A DNA stretch of 64,000 bases, from NCBI GenBank assembly GCA_017430135.1, contig JAFRNM010000006.1:1-64000 (forward strand), in the 5' to 3' direction. Origin of the DNA: Clostridia bacterium. GTDB lineage: Bacteria > Bacillota > Clostridia > TANB77 > CAG-508. Position numbers and translations under genes: made by a program. The notes under the pieces are model-generated. The model was not told where the DNA came from. It ran no database searches and was given only the letters and a program-made list of their open reading frames with translations. Shown piece after piece: positions 7,781-17,083 of this stretch (the first letter of the stretch is position 1; every line of letters starts with the position of its first letter).

Positions 7781-9844
7781 TTATTTGCTATTTTCAGGTT
7801 CTTTTACTATGAATTTTTTTATCTCATATTTCGCGCATATTTTTTCGAGATCTTTGCCCATCAACATTCCTTTCTCCGTAAGAGTTTCTGCAATCATTTT
7901 GAGCAGTTCACTCTTCTCTTTAAGAATATTTTCTGCAAGCTGATAGCCTTCGCTGATTATTCTATCTATCTCTTTATTCAGCAGCTTGGTTCTATCTTCT
8001 GACAAATCCTTTTCGCTATTTCTCCTTGAGAATTTGTTTGACAAACCATATTCAAGCACCATTTTTCTTGCTTCTTCTGATGCTCTTCTTAAGTCGTCAC
8101 TTGCTCCAGATGTATCCTTGCTAGAATACATTTTTTCTGCTACTCTTCCTGCAAGCTTGGATGCAATATTATGAAGATGGTCATTGTAATCCCATTCTAT
8201 AAGATTAGGCTCATCATCATATACTGTTACTCCCATGTAATCTTCTGCTGGAACAATAGAAATCGCAATTACATTCTTTTGAAAGCTTCTTCTTTCTCTT
8301 GAAACAAGATAATGTCCAACCTCGTGATATGCTATTGAAAGTTTATGCTCAGTTGTCATCTTGTTAAAAAGATCAAAGTTGGCATCAAAATTGCTCATTA
8401 CAATTTCCTCTGTGACTGTTTTTTTGCCTTTAAGAGCAGCTGTTGCCATAGAACGATCAACTAAGTCGATAGTTCTGTCAGGATTATTTGTTTCGAAAAC
8501 GAAACAGCCTGAAACATTAACAATAAATTCAACAACCCTTTTGGAAATTAAGATATTGTGATGTTTCATGAGCTTATTGACCTGCTCTTTAATCATAGGA
8601 TAAACATCCTTAGGCTTAGGTTCTCTTATCTCTATTTTTTCGAACCTTCGCTTAAAAGCTTCATCCTTGGCAAAGATTCTTTCATATTCCTTATCGGTTG
8701 TTGCACCTATTACAGATATGCCCTCTCTGGCAAGGATAGGCTTTAATGCATTCGCCATATCAAGCTTATTATCAGAAGAACCAGTATTACCAGCTCCAAT
8801 GACGTTATGAATTTCGTCAATGAACAGAATCACATCATGTACACCTGCGAGATAATCCGCAACTGCTTTGAACCGTTCTTCTGCCATACCACGATAAATT
8901 GTGCCAGCTACAATGTCGTTTACAGCAAGCGACAAAATGGTTTTGCCTTTGAGCTGTTCAGCACACTTTTCGTTTTCTATAATCCAAGCAAGATGCTCAA
9001 CTATAGCGGTTTTGCCAACACCTGCTTTACCAACAAGTATAGCATTAGATTTCTTAGCTTTCAGAAGTACTTTGGTAAGTTTTTCTGTTTCCTTGTCTCT
9101 TCCGAGTATAGGGGATTTTTCAGACTTTTCTGCTTCCAGTACTTTAACGAATGATTTGAGCTTAGCAGGAATTTTGATAGATGTCTTCTTATCTTCGTCT
9201 TCGACTTCGCCTTGTTCTTCTTCCACTTCTGATTCAAAACCTTCATCAATTTCAATATCAACGTCGGTTTCTTCATCTTCTTTGTCTTTTTGGGAATTTC
9301 TGAGCTGCTGTGCAAAGTCTTCAAAAGAATCTTCGAGCATCAGGCCTTCGTAATATCTCATAGGAACATTAGTCTCCAAACCAATAGTATTAAAGAAATT
9401 TACTATGTAGTTCGAATTATAATCCAGCATGGATATTACAAATGAGATTTCATTGATTGTCTGCATATCATATGAATACGAAGCAGAATTCCGTAAAATC
9501 ACTCCAGCCACCTCGTCATAAGCGAAGTATAGATTCAGAACTTCATCATCTTCCTCCTCGTCTTCCTCTTCCGCTTCAATTGTAGGAGAAGGATTTTTTA
9601 TTGCCTGATCCGCCCATCCTTTGACTTCTTTTTCAATTGCTTTTCTGATTTTATTCCAATCTAAAGCTCTCTGAGAAAGGAAGTCACTCATGTAGCTTTC
9701 GCTGTTGAAGATTAAAATCTTCAGAACAAGAATATCTGATATCCGGTTGATTCCTAACCGTTCAGACTCCTTTTGTGCATTGATAATGATCTTTAAGAAA
9801 TCAGGATCAAATGCTAACTGCGGGGAAAATTTTCCATTACTCAT
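7781..9844 (-). CDS. Clp-type AAA+ ATPase fused to an FtsH-type (M41) zinc peptidase
   Basis: 687 residues from the ATG preceded by AGGAGG. An N-terminal helical region (~1-70) resembles a Clp N-domain. Two acidic linkers follow (~91-102 and ~188-220). The AAA module is Clp D1 type: Walker A GKAGVGKT (~272-279), Walker B ILFIDEIH (~339-346), sensor IGATTDKEY, and paired arginines in FKRRFEKI (~399-400). Then comes an M41 peptidase with HEVGH (~507-511) and the third-ligand region SGASDDLRRA (~579-588). Normal FtsH has an FtsH-class AAA (GRFDR arginine finger) and membrane helices. This protein has neither, so it looks like a soluble self-contained protease. It follows the sigma remnant by 69 bases and has its own terminator. 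G+C is higher than in the core genes. Confidence 0.88.
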   Translation of the reverse strand: MSNGKFSPQLAFDPDFLKIIINAQKESERLGINRISDILVLKILIFNSESYMSDFLSQRALDWNKIRKAIEKEVKGWADQAIKNPSPTIEAEEEDEEEDDEVLNLYFAYDEVAGVILRNSASYSYDMQTINEISFVISMLDYNSNYIVNFFNTIGLETNVPMRYYEGLMLEDSFEDFAQQLRNSQKDKEDEETDVDIEIDEGFESEVEEEQGEVEDEDKKTSIKIPAKLKSFVKVLEAEKSEKSPILGRDKETEKLTKVLLKAKKSNAILVGKAGVGKTAIVEHLAWIIENEKCAEQLKGKTILSLAVNDIVAGTIYRGMAEERFKAVADYLAGVHDVILFIDEIHNVIGAGNTGSSDNKLDMANALKPILAREGISVIGATTDKEYERIFAKDEAFKRRFEKIEIREPKPKDVYPMIKEQVNKLMKHHNILISKRVVEFIVNVSGCFVFETNNPDRTIDLVDRSMATAALKGKKTVTEEIVMSNFDANFDLFNKMTTEHKLSIAYHEVGHYLVSRERRSFQKNVIAISIVPAEDYMGVTVYDDEPNLIEWDYNDHLHNIASKLAGRVAEKMYSSKDTSGASDDLRRASEEARKMVLEYGLSNKFSRRNSEKDLSEDRTKLLNKEIDRIISEGYQLAENILKEKSELLKMIAETLTEKGMLMGKDLEKICAKYEIKKFIVKEPENSK

Positions 9845-9913
9845 AAAAAAACCTCCTGTTAATTTTTTTATCAAACAAATACTTGTTGGATAATCATGCT
9901 TTAAACAATTTCT

Positions 9914-10183
9914 TTATACCTTGAATGAAGCCTGATATTTTCTTGCATATGTTTTTGCAATCGAAACTACAAGTCTAAGATTTGAGCTTATTAACTTGTT
10001 TCTAGCTGCTTTTGATTCCTTGACTGTGCCAAATTTCATTGTCTCTGCTAGCTTGACTTCCTCTTCGGCAGTCAGTACTGGTATTTTTCCTATTTCCCGA
10101 AGATAGAAATTTGTACCGTCCACGTATCCATTTGCCTCTTTACCCGAACTCCGATTGTCCTTGGTATAATTGTTTTCATCCAT
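9914..10183 (-). pseudogene. Truncated sigma-70 (regions 1.2 to 2.1), probably decayed
   Basis: 89 residues from the ATG preceded by GGAGGTG. It matches primary sigma factors: region 1.2 (FYLREIGKIPVLTAEEEVKL) and the start of region 2 (NKLISSNLRLVVSIAKTYAR), then ends at QASFKV. In another frame the next codons read GFIQGIKKLFKA, which resembles the family's region 2.2 (LIQEGNIGLMKA), so a frameshift followed by deletion is likely. It might still be made as a short peptide, since promoter and ribosome site are intact. It is upstream of the Clp-M41 gene and probably co-transcribed. Confidence 0.65.
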
Positions 10184-10237
10184 GATGTACACCTCCATAT
10201 AATTATATTTGGGTTTAAACGAATTTTTATTTAGTAC

Positions 10238-10266
10238 ATTATACTTCAATTTACATAAAAATGCAA
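10238..10266 (-). promoter_or_regulatory. Promoter of the sigma remnant / Clp-M41 unit
   Basis: TTGCAT (10261-10266), 17 bases, TATAAT (10238-10243) on the minus strand. Confidence 0.65.
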
Positions 10267-10275
10267 GTGTAAAAT

Positions 10276-10302
10276 AAAAAAATCCCAATATGGGATTTTT
10301 TT
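10276..10302. terminator. Bidirectional terminator below efp
   Basis: AAAAAAATCCCA (10276-10287) pairs with TGGGATTTTTTT (10291-10302), six bases after the efp stop codon. Confidence 0.75.
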
Positions 10303-10308
10303 ATTTTA

Positions 10309-10875
10309 TTATACTCTTTCCATGTATTCGCATGTTCTTGTATCTATTCTTAATACATCACCAATGTTTACAAATAATGGAACTTGTAATTCTAGTCCTG
10401 TTTCTAATGTTGCAGGTTTACCAGATGTTGTTGTTGTGTTTCCACTGAATCCAGGTTCTGTGTATGTAACTTCTAATTCAACAAATGTAGGTGGTTCTAC
10501 TGCAAATACGTTTCCTTTATATGAAAGTATTGTTACTTCAATGTTTTCTTTTAAGTATTTTAAGCAATCTCCTAATTGGTTTTCATTTAAAGGCATTTGG
10601 TCATATGTTTCATTATCCATGAAATAATATAATCCACCATCATTATATAAGTATTGCATTGCTTTTTTCTCAATTTCTGCTCCTGGATATTTGTCTGAAG
10701 GATTGAATGTTTTTTCTAAAACTGCTCCTGTTATAACATTTTTTAATTTTGTTCTAACAAATGCTGCTCCCTTTCCTGGTTTTACGTGTTGGAATTCTAC
10801 AACTCTAAATACGTTTCCATCCATTTCGAATGTTGTTCCATTTCTAAAATCTCCTGCTGAATATACTGCTGCCAT
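10309..10875 (-). CDS. efp: Translation elongation factor P
   Basis: 188 residues, full length for EF-P: an N-terminal KOW-like domain, then two OB domains ending in the conserved [16 protein letters not shown]. The tip lysine that is modified in many species is K35 in [11 protein letters not shown] relieves ribosome stalling at proline runs. It has its own promoter and a leader with two hairpins (10896-10960). Confidence 0.96.
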   Translation of the reverse strand: MAAVYSAGDFRNGTTFEMDGNVFRVVEFQHVKPGKGAAFVRTKLKNVITGAVLEKTFNPSDKYPGAEIEKKAMQYLYNDGGLYYFMDNETYDQMPLNENQLGDCLKYLKENIEVTILSYKGNVFAVEPPTFVELEVTYTEPGFSGNTTTTSGKPATLETGLELQVPLFVNIGDVLRIDTRTCEYMERV

Positions 10876-10895
10876 ATTTAATTTCTCCTTTCATG

Positions 10896-11010
10896 CTGAA
10901 GCTGTTAAATTTTTATTGTTACAGCTTCAGTATACAAATTGTTTTTAACAATTTGTTATACCTTATTTTTTTTACTAGTATATTTTACTACAAATATTCA
11001 TAAAAATCAA
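10896..11010 (-). promoter_or_regulatory. efp promoter and hairpin-rich leader
   Basis: Promoter TTGATT (11005-11010), 17 bases, TAAAAT (10982-10987). The leader of about 100 bases holds an AT-rich hairpin (10935-10943 with 10947-10955) and a perfect 10-bp hairpin CTGAAGCTGT/ACAGCTTCAG (10896-10905 with 10921-10930). The second ends about 10 bases before the ribosome site AAAGGAG. Confidence 0.55.
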
Positions 11011-11020
11011 GCTCTATATA

Positions 11021-11095
11021 CAGAATATTATTATTTTCTGCAACTCCCAACTTTGTCGGTCCCCCCGAATGTTGCTTGAAAATAATAATATTCTG
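11021..11095. repeat. Type A structured element, copy 1
   Basis: Perfect 18-bp arms (11021-11038 with 11078-11095) enclose a conserved core. The minus strand reads GCAAC, ATTCGGGGGGA, CCGAC, a three-base loop, then GTTGG, GA, GTTGC. GCAAC/GTTGC and CCGAC/GTTGG pair inside the arms. The second copy is at 40603-40737. This copy starts 4 bases after the pepP stop codon and lies upstream of the efp promoter, so it may end the pepP transcript. I recognise no known RNA family. Confidence 0.75.
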
Positions 11096-11098
11096 TTT

Positions 11099-12157
11099 CT
11101 AAATTACAATATAATTTTTATCAGAATTTGTTAAACTAACACATCCAAATTTTGTTATTTGAACTGTATCTTCAATTCTTACACCAAATTTTCCTGCTAT
11201 ATAAATACCTGGTTCATCTGTTACTACCATGTTTTCTTTTAATGTTGCATCTGTATTTTGGTTTATAAATGGTGGCTCATGTATTTCTAAACCTACTCCA
11301 TGTCCCAAACTATGTATTAAATCATAATTATTTAATTTGAAATCATTTACTACCATTTTGGTTATATTTCTTATTATTGCTCCATCTTTATAATCATTTA
11401 ATGTTAGTTTTTGATTTTTTAGTACTAAATCATAAATTGGTTTTATTTCTTCTGGAACTTTACCAACAAAGAATGTTCTTGTCATATCTGAGCAATATCC
11501 ATTATATTTGCACCCCATATCTATTGTAATTATATCTTCTTTTTGAATTTTTCTATCTGAAGGTACTGCATGTGGTTTTGATGTATTTTCCCCTGAGGCT
11601 ACTATTGTATCAAATGATAATCCATCTGTTCTTTCTTTATAATATTCTTCTATTTCTTTTGCTATTTGTTTTTCTGACATTCCTGGTTTGATATAAGACA
11701 AAATATATGAAAAACAATTATCTGTTATTTCACAAGCTTTTCTTAAATTTGATAATTCTTCTTCATCTTTTATCATTCTTTGCTTTTCTATTATATATTC
11801 TGTTTCTACCAAATTATTTATTTTGTACTTTCGCATAAATTCTTTATATTGTGCATAAGTAACATAATGTTCTTCAAAACCAACATTTTCACAAAACATA
11901 AAGAAGTTTTCATAGTCATCTTTTGAAAGATCTCTAACATCAAATACAACGATTTCATCAAATATAGTTAAATTGTTGTGTACATATTCTATATATCTTC
12001 CATCTGTAATATAAATGTTTTCTTTTCTTGTAACAAGTAAAACCCCTTCAGCCTCTAATCCTGTTAAATATTTTATATTTATTGGATTTGATATTATTAT
12101 ACCTTGCAAGTCCAAGCTTGCCATTTTATTTCTTAACCATTGCATTTTTGAGTTCAT
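11099..12157 (-). CDS. Xaa-Pro aminopeptidase (M24 family)
   Basis: 352 residues. A creatinase-like N-terminal domain (~1-125) precedes the pita-bread catalytic domain. Dimetal ligands are visible: the two Asp in TIDMGCKYNGYCSDMTRTFF, His in SLGHGVGLEIHE, Glu in VTDEPGIYI and Glu in VRIEDTV. It removes N-terminal residues before proline. The pairing with efp just downstream is common in Firmicutes. Confidence 0.93.
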   Translation of the reverse strand: MNSKMQWLRNKMASLDLQGIIISNPINIKYLTGLEAEGVLLVTRKENIYITDGRYIEYVHNNLTIFDEIVVFDVRDLSKDDYENFFMFCENVGFEEHYVTYAQYKEFMRKYKINNLVETEYIIEKQRMIKDEEELSNLRKACEITDNCFSYILSYIKPGMSEKQIAKEIEEYYKERTDGLSFDTIVASGENTSKPHAVPSDRKIQKEDIITIDMGCKYNGYCSDMTRTFFVGKVPEEIKPIYDLVLKNQKLTLNDYKDGAIIRNITKMVVNDFKLNNYDLIHSLGHGVGLEIHEPPFINQNTDATLKENMVVTDEPGIYIAGKFGVRIEDTVQITKFGCVSLTNSDKNYIVI

Positions 12158-12215
12158 CGTTTTAATTCCTTTCTATGCATACTAGTAAATTATATTTACT
12201 GTTTCGCAATAAAAA

Positions 12216-12968
12216 CTAACCTTTATACATTCCTAATGTAAATATTTGAATCAATAAAGTTTTTATTGTTTCAAATGGTACAAACATGCTTATAAATGAA
12301 GCTAATACAATAAATGGTCCAAACGGAATGTATTCATCTGTTTTTCTAATTTTTGTTGCAAGCAATATAATGCTTAAAACTGCACCAATTAAGAAAGATA
12401 CAAGTGTTACTATGATTATATTTGATAATCCGAAGAATAAACCTAATGCTCCCATTAGTTTAACATCGCCAAACCCCATTGCTTCTTTTCCATAGAAAGC
12501 TCCTCCAAGTAATGTTATAATTAAGAATATTCCTGCTCCTGCAAGCATTCCTAAACACATATTTAATGCAATTGCAACATTTGATATTCCATATAAAAAT
12601 GTAAATATTAAACCAACTTCAAATATTGTTAAATTAAGTCTATTTGGAATTATTTGTAATTTAAAATCTATTACAAATGCTGATAATAACATTGGGGTTA
12701 GTATCATGAATTTTATTAAATCTAAATTTGCAATTATGGTATCTTTTATTCCAAAGAAATATAACAAACCTGCATAAATTACTGCAGTTACTAACATCAA
12801 AATATAATTTGGTTTGTAATTTGTTTTTATTTCTTTAAATATATCTTTTGAAAATACCTTTTTATATTCTGGTAAACGTTTATTCATCCACCCTACAAAT
12901 TGTCCGACTATTAATCCTAGTATTATAAAGCCTACATAAAAGGCAATATGTATGTCATTTATATACAT
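12216..12968 (-). CDS. A24 prepilin peptidase-like membrane protease
   Basis: 250 residues with about eight hydrophobic segments. The two aspartates of A24 proteases are in FVIDFKLQIIPNR and in MGFGDVKLMG (GFGD motif). The N-terminal region lacks the cysteine pairs of PilD-type methylase domains. It would cleave type IV pilin-like leader peptides. No pilin genes are in the window. Confidence 0.85.
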   Translation of the reverse strand: MYINDIHIAFYVGFIILGLIVGQFVGWMNKRLPEYKKVFSKDIFKEIKTNYKPNYILMLVTAVIYAGLLYFFGIKDTIIANLDLIKFMILTPMLLSAFVIDFKLQIIPNRLNLTIFEVGLIFTFLYGISNVAIALNMCLGMLAGAGIFLIITLLGGAFYGKEAMGFGDVKLMGALGLFFGLSNIIIVTLVSFLIGAVLSIILLATKIRKTDEYIPFGPFIVLASFISMFVPFETIKTLLIQIFTLGMYKG

Positions 12969-12969
12969 T

Positions 12970-13479
12970 TTAAACTTCTCCTTTGTTTTCTTGTTTCTTT
13001 TTAAATCTATTTTTTATTAAGTTTTCAATTGGCCTTTTCCATGCAGTGTACCAATATTCTTTTTTTTGAATAGGTTCTACTAAAATTGTAAACATATTAC
13101 ATCTATTTCCACCTATTACATCTGTAAATATTTGGTCTCCTACTGCAGCAATGTTTTCTGGTTTTTCTTGTAATAAGTTTTGAACTTTTAGAAATCCTTT
13201 TTTAAAAGGTTTTTTTGCTAAATTTACATATGGAATATCTAAAGTGTTTGATACTTTACCAACTTTTTCTTTATCATTTGTGTTTGATAAAATATAAAGT
13301 TTTATACCATTCTCCTTCATTTTCTTAACCCATATTTTTACTTCTTCTGATATTTTCTGTTCTATATTTATTAGCGTATTATCTACATCTAAAATCAACG
13401 CATTTATTTTATTTTTCCTCAATAATTGCTCTGTAATTTCTGTAACACTTTGTAAGAGCATATTTGGATATAGTATCAT
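12970..13479 (-). CDS. YqeG family HAD phosphatase
   Basis: 169 residues with the HAD motif I ALILDVDNTL, motif II YILSNTND, Lys in NLAKKPFKKG and acidic motif AVGDQIFTDV. This is the usual size and pattern of the YqeG IIIA-type phosphatases. It is one base from the prepilin peptidase gene, so the two form an operon behind the promoter at 13543-13571. Confidence 0.9.
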   Translation of the reverse strand: MILYPNMLLQSVTEITEQLLRKNKINALILDVDNTLINIEQKISEEVKIWVKKMKENGIKLYILSNTNDKEKVGKVSNTLDIPYVNLAKKPFKKGFLKVQNLLQEKPENIAAVGDQIFTDVIGGNRCNMFTILVEPIQKKEYWYTAWKRPIENLIKNRFKKKQENKGEV

Positions 13480-13500
13480 TTTTCCCTCCGCAACGTAATT

Positions 13501-13571
13501 AAAATATAGGTTTTTTTCCTATATTTTAGTTATTGTAAATATATATTATCAATATGTTATTGTTTTGTCAA
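13501..13571 (-). promoter_or_regulatory. yqeG promoter and leader hairpin
   Basis: TTGACA (13566-13571), 17 bases, TAATAT (13543-13548) on the minus strand, followed by the hairpin AAAATATAGG/CCTATATTTT (13501-13510 with 13518-13527) in the leader. Confidence 0.6.
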
Positions 13572-13591
13572 TTGTTTTTATCCATTTTGAA

Positions 13592-13626
13592 ACCTTGTTT
13601 TTTAAGAGTGTCCCAAAAAACAAGGT
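13592..13626. repeat. Type C dispersed repeat, copy 3
   Basis: Core AAGAGTGTCCC (13604-13614) flanked by perfect 12-bp arms ACCTTGTTTTTT (13592-13603) and AAAAAACAAGGT (13615-13626). It lies 6 bases after the uvrA stop codon and is a candidate uvrA terminator. Confidence 0.75.
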
Positions 13627-13632
13627 CAATAT

Positions 13633-16464
13633 TTATTTCAAATATTTTTTTAAAAATTCTCCTGTATGGCTTTCTGGTACTTTACAAATTTCTTCTGGAG
13701 TCCCTGATGCCACAACCGTTCCACCTGCTTCTCCGCCTTCTGGTCCTAAATCAACAATATAATCTGCTGTTTTAATTAAATCTAGATTGTGTTCTATTAC
13801 TATTATTGTGTTTCCAGTATCTACCAGTCTTTGTAAAATATCTACTAACCTATGAACATCAGCTATATGAAGTCCTGTTGTTGGTTCATCTAATATATAA
13901 AGTGTTTTTCCTGTTGCTTTTTTTGATAACTCTGTGGCAAGTTTAACACGTTGTGCTTCCCCTCCTGAAAGCGTTGTTGATGGTTGTCCAAGTTTAATGT
14001 ATCCTAAACCAACATCATATAATGTTTGGATTTTTGTTTTAATTCTAGGTATCTTATCGAAAAATGTTAATGCTTCTTCTACTGTCATGTCTAGTACATC
14101 TGCAATGTTTTTACCTTTATATTTTACCTCTAATGTTTCTCTATTGTAGCGTTTTCCTTTACATACCTCACATGGTACAAAAATATCTGGCAAGAAATGC
14201 ATTTCTATTTTATGAACTCCATCTCCGCTACAGCTTTCACATCTTCCACCTGCTACATTGAAGCTGAATCTTCCTTTTTGATATCCTCTTACCTTTGCTT
14301 CTTCTGTTTCTGCAAATAAGTCTCTTATCATGTCAAATACTCCTGTGTATGTTGCAGGGTTTGAACGTGGTGTTCTACCTATTGGAGATTGGTCAATATT
14401 TATTATTTTATCTATGTTTTCCAATCCTTTAACTTCTTTGCACTTACCTGGCTTTTCATTTGAACCATTTATTTCTTTTGCTACTGTTTTATAAAGTACT
14501 TCACTAACCAATGTTGATTTGCCTGATCCTGAAACTCCTGTTACACAGGTAAATACTCCAAGTGGAAATTTTACATTTATATTTTTTAGGTTATTTTCTG
14601 TTGCACCTCTAACTTCTATTGCCTTTGATTTAAGAGCTTTTCTTCTTTTTTTAGGTACTTCTATTTTCTTTTTACCACTTAAATATTGACCAGTAATTGA
14701 ATCTTCTACCTTCATTATTTCTTCTGCAGTTCCTTGTGCCATAACATTTCCACCATGAGTTCCTGCTCCTGGCCCAATATCAATTATTTGGTCTGCGGCA
14801 TACATTGTGTCTTCATCATGTTCTACTACTAAAAGTGTATTTCCTAAATCTCTCAATTTTTTTAGAGTAGCTAATAACTTATCATTGTCTCTTTGATGAA
14901 GTCCTATGCTTGGCTCGTCTAATATATAAAGCACTCCTGTTAAGCCAGAACCAATTTGTGTTGCTAAACGAATTCTTTGAGCCTCTCCACCTGATAATGT
15001 TCCAGCACTTCTTGATAGTGTTAAATATTCAAGTCCAACATCTATCAAAAATTGAAGTCTTACATCTATTTCTTTTAATATCATTTCTGCTATCATTGCT
15101 TTTTGTTTTGTAAGTTTTAATTTGTTTAGGTAATCCTTCATTTTGTTAATTGACATATCTGTCATTTCATTTATGTTTTTAGTTCCAACTTTAATAGCTA
15201 AAATCTCGTCTTTAAGTCTTGCACCATTACATGTTGGGCAATGAGAATTACTCATATACATTTCGTAGAAATCTCTCATGCCTTGTGATTTTGTTTCACT
15301 ATGGCGTCTATCTAATGTTGGTAAAACTCCTTCAAATGGAGCCTTAAATTTTCTGGTTCCAGCATAAGATGAATATTCAAAATCTATTTCTTCATCTCCT
15401 GTACCATAAAGAATTTTTTCCATAAACCAACGTGGCAAGTCTTTTATTTTTTTATTTTTAATATCAACTCCATAATGTTTTCCTATGCTTTCAAAATACA
15501 TTTTTGCCATTGTGTCGCCTTTTTTCATTGTGCTTGCACCAAAGGCTTTTATTCCATCATATAATGTTTTATTTTTATCTGGAACAATTAAATCTTCGTC
15601 CATTTTCATTAAATAGCCTATTCCCATACATGTTGGACAAGCCCCAAATGGATTATTAAACGAAAACATTCTTGGAGAAAGTTCTGGAAAACTGAACCCA
15701 CAAGTTGGACAAGCATAGTTACAACTATATAGCATTGGTTTTTGACCTTGGATGTCTATTAAAACCATGTTTTCCGCATGTTTTAAAGCTATTTCTACAG
15801 ACTCTGTTAATCTGCTAACTATATCTGGTTTTATAACTAGTCTGTCAACTACAAGTTCTATTTCGTGCTTTTTATTTTTATCAAGTTTTATTTCATCTTC
15901 CCCAAGTTCATAAATCTCGCCATCAATTCTTACCCTTACAAATCCGTCTTTTTGATAGCCTTCAAGTTGTTTTACAAACTCTCCTTTTCTAGCTCTTACA
16001 ACTGGTGCTAAAACTTGAATTTTGGTACCTTCTTCAAGTTCCATTATATTATCTATAATTTGGTCAATTGATTGTTTTTCAATTTTAGTTCCACAATTTG
16101 GGCAATATGGAACTCCAATTCTTGCATACAATAAACGAATGTAATCATAAATTTCTGTAACAGTTCCCACAGTTGACCTTGGATTTTTAGATGTAGTTTT
16201 TTGGTCAATCGAAATTGCAGGGCTTAAACCTTCTATTGATTCTACATTTGGTTTTTCCATTAATCCCAAAAACTGCCTAGCATAAGAAGAGAGGCTTTCT
16301 ACATATCTTCTTTGACCTTCTGCATACAAAGTATCAAATGCTAAACTAGACTTTCCTGAGCCTGATAAACCAGTTACTACAACAAGTTTATCTCTTGGAA
16401 TTTCTATATCTATATTTTTTAAATTGTGTTCTTTTGCGCCTTTTATAACAATTTTATCGTTCAT
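13633..16464 (-). CDS. uvrA: UvrABC excision nuclease subunit A
   Basis: 943 residues, full length. It has two ABC ATPase modules (Walker [10 protein letters not shown] near the N-terminus and GVSGSGKST near ~640), signatures TLSGGEAQR twice, and zinc clusters ([29 protein letters not shown] with CEVCKGKRY). UvrA finds bulky DNA lesions and loads UvrB. uvrB and uvrC are not adjacent. A promoter at 16490-16518 precedes it. No LexA box was seen there. Confidence 0.97.
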   Translation of the reverse strand: MNDKIVIKGAKEHNLKNIDIEIPRDKLVVVTGLSGSGKSSLAFDTLYAEGQRRYVESLSSYARQFLGLMEKPNVESIEGLSPAISIDQKTTSKNPRSTVGTVTEIYDYIRLLYARIGVPYCPNCGTKIEKQSIDQIIDNIMELEEGTKIQVLAPVVRARKGEFVKQLEGYQKDGFVRVRIDGEIYELGEDEIKLDKNKKHEIELVVDRLVIKPDIVSRLTESVEIALKHAENMVLIDIQGQKPMLYSCNYACPTCGFSFPELSPRMFSFNNPFGACPTCMGIGYLMKMDEDLIVPDKNKTLYDGIKAFGASTMKKGDTMAKMYFESIGKHYGVDIKNKKIKDLPRWFMEKILYGTGDEEIDFEYSSYAGTRKFKAPFEGVLPTLDRRHSETKSQGMRDFYEMYMSNSHCPTCNGARLKDEILAIKVGTKNINEMTDMSINKMKDYLNKLKLTKQKAMIAEMILKEIDVRLQFLIDVGLEYLTLSRSAGTLSGGEAQRIRLATQIGSGLTGVLYILDEPSIGLHQRDNDKLLATLKKLRDLGNTLLVVEHDEDTMYAADQIIDIGPGAGTHGGNVMAQGTAEEIMKVEDSITGQYLSGKKKIEVPKKRRKALKSKAIEVRGATENNLKNINVKFPLGVFTCVTGVSGSGKSTLVSEVLYKTVAKEINGSNEKPGKCKEVKGLENIDKIINIDQSPIGRTPRSNPATYTGVFDMIRDLFAETEEAKVRGYQKGRFSFNVAGGRCESCSGDGVHKIEMHFLPDIFVPCEVCKGKRYNRETLEVKYKGKNIADVLDMTVEEALTFFDKIPRIKTKIQTLYDVGLGYIKLGQPSTTLSGGEAQRVKLATELSKKATGKTLYILDEPTTGLHIADVHRLVDILQRLVDTGNTIIVIEHNLDLIKTADYIVDLGPEGGEAGGTVVASGTPEEICKVPESHTGEFLKKYLK

Positions 16465-16489
16465 TTTTTCATTCCTTTCATTTTAGTGT

Positions 16490-16518
16490 ATTATATAACT
16501 TTTTTTGGTTTTTATCAA
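16490..16518 (-). promoter_or_regulatory. uvrA promoter
   Basis: TTGATA (16513-16518), 17 bases, TATAAT (16490-16495) on the minus strand, divergent from the promoter at 16527-16555. Confidence 0.65.
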
Positions 16519-16526
16519 GTTAATTA

Positions 16527-16555
16527 TTGATTTTAAAGATTAAATATGGTATAAT
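16527..16555 (+). promoter_or_regulatory. Promoter of the 16727 cassette
   Basis: TTGATT (16527-16532), 17 bases, TATAAT (16550-16555). Transcription would start near 16562, exactly where the structured leader begins. Confidence 0.65.
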
Positions 16556-16561
16556 TAAGCC

Positions 16562-16726
16562 CTGTGGGTGAGCTTCACCCCAGTTGATGTTTATAGAGGG
16601 AGCACGTCTTTTTGTGCTTCACACATAACCTCCTTTTCCCTGCGTGTAGATTTTAAGATTAGAAAAAATATTCTTATAAAATATACGCTTATTATAGATA
16701 AAAATAGTTTTTGGGAGGAAAAAGAC
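16562..16726 (+). promoter_or_regulatory. Long structured leader with a sequence complementary to the ribosome site
   Basis: A leader of about 165 bases, GC-rich for this genome. Hairpin 1 is CTGTGGGTGA/TCACCCCAG (16562-16571 with 16575-16583). A second stem is GAGCAC/GTGC (16600-16605 with 16614-16617). CCTCC at 16629-16633 can pair either with GAGG at 16596-16599 or with the ribosome site GGGAGG at 16713-16718. This gives an on/off switch design. No known riboswitch consensus is recognised. Confidence 0.45.
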
Positions 16727-17068
16727 ATGTCTGAGCAGAATAAAGGCGATAAATTATTGAATCTCAGAAATCACTTAGAGTTCATTAAAACGTCTAACAT
16801 TCCTACGAAGAAAAAGCATCAAAGATCACATCAACTGATTGTGGCCGAAGCGCTTTCTTACCTGCGCGAACTGGACGAGGTGGAAAATATCCTTGATGAA
16901 ATATACGTGGATAATTACACCATTACCAAAAACTCACAGTTCGACGAGCTTGTAAGTCAGCACAAGCATATTTTCTACCATTTCGGTAAATATATGAAGT
17001 TTGCTGAAATAATCGTAGCAACAAAGCATCATTTTTTTATCTCATATACTCCAATTTCTGAGCTTTGA
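16727..17068 (+). CDS. Small protein of unknown function in a GC-richer cassette
   Basis: 113 residues. The start is the ATG 8 bases after GGGAGG; the frame runs further upstream, but that part covers the structured leader and has no ribosome site. The protein is soluble, mixed charged and probably helical, with His-rich patches (KKKHQRSHQL, SQHKHIFYHF). No family is recognised. G+C is clearly above that of uvrA and rqcH on either side. It has its own promoter, leader and terminator, which suggests an acquired single-gene cassette. Confidence 0.65.
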   Translation: MSEQNKGDKLLNLRNHLEFIKTSNIPTKKKHQRSHQLIVAEALSYLRELDEVENILDEIYVDNYTITKNSQFDELVSQHKHIFYHFGKYMKFAEIIVATKHHFFISYTPISEL

Positions 17069-17083
17069 AATGACATGAATTTG

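Noticed and set aside
9061..9324. Minus-strand 87-residue frame inside the Clp-M41 gene
   Set aside because: It is an out-of-frame reading of the acidic linker region, without promoter or ribosome site.
16562..16660. Known riboswitch class in the 16727 leader
   Set aside because: I compared it by eye with common consensus cores (TPP, SAM, glycine, c-di-GMP, fluoride, THF) and none matched.
16568..16726. Upstream extension of the 16727 gene to a 166-residue protein
   Set aside because: The extension covers the hairpin-rich leader and lacks a ribosome site, while GGGAGG sits 8 bases before the ATG at 16727.
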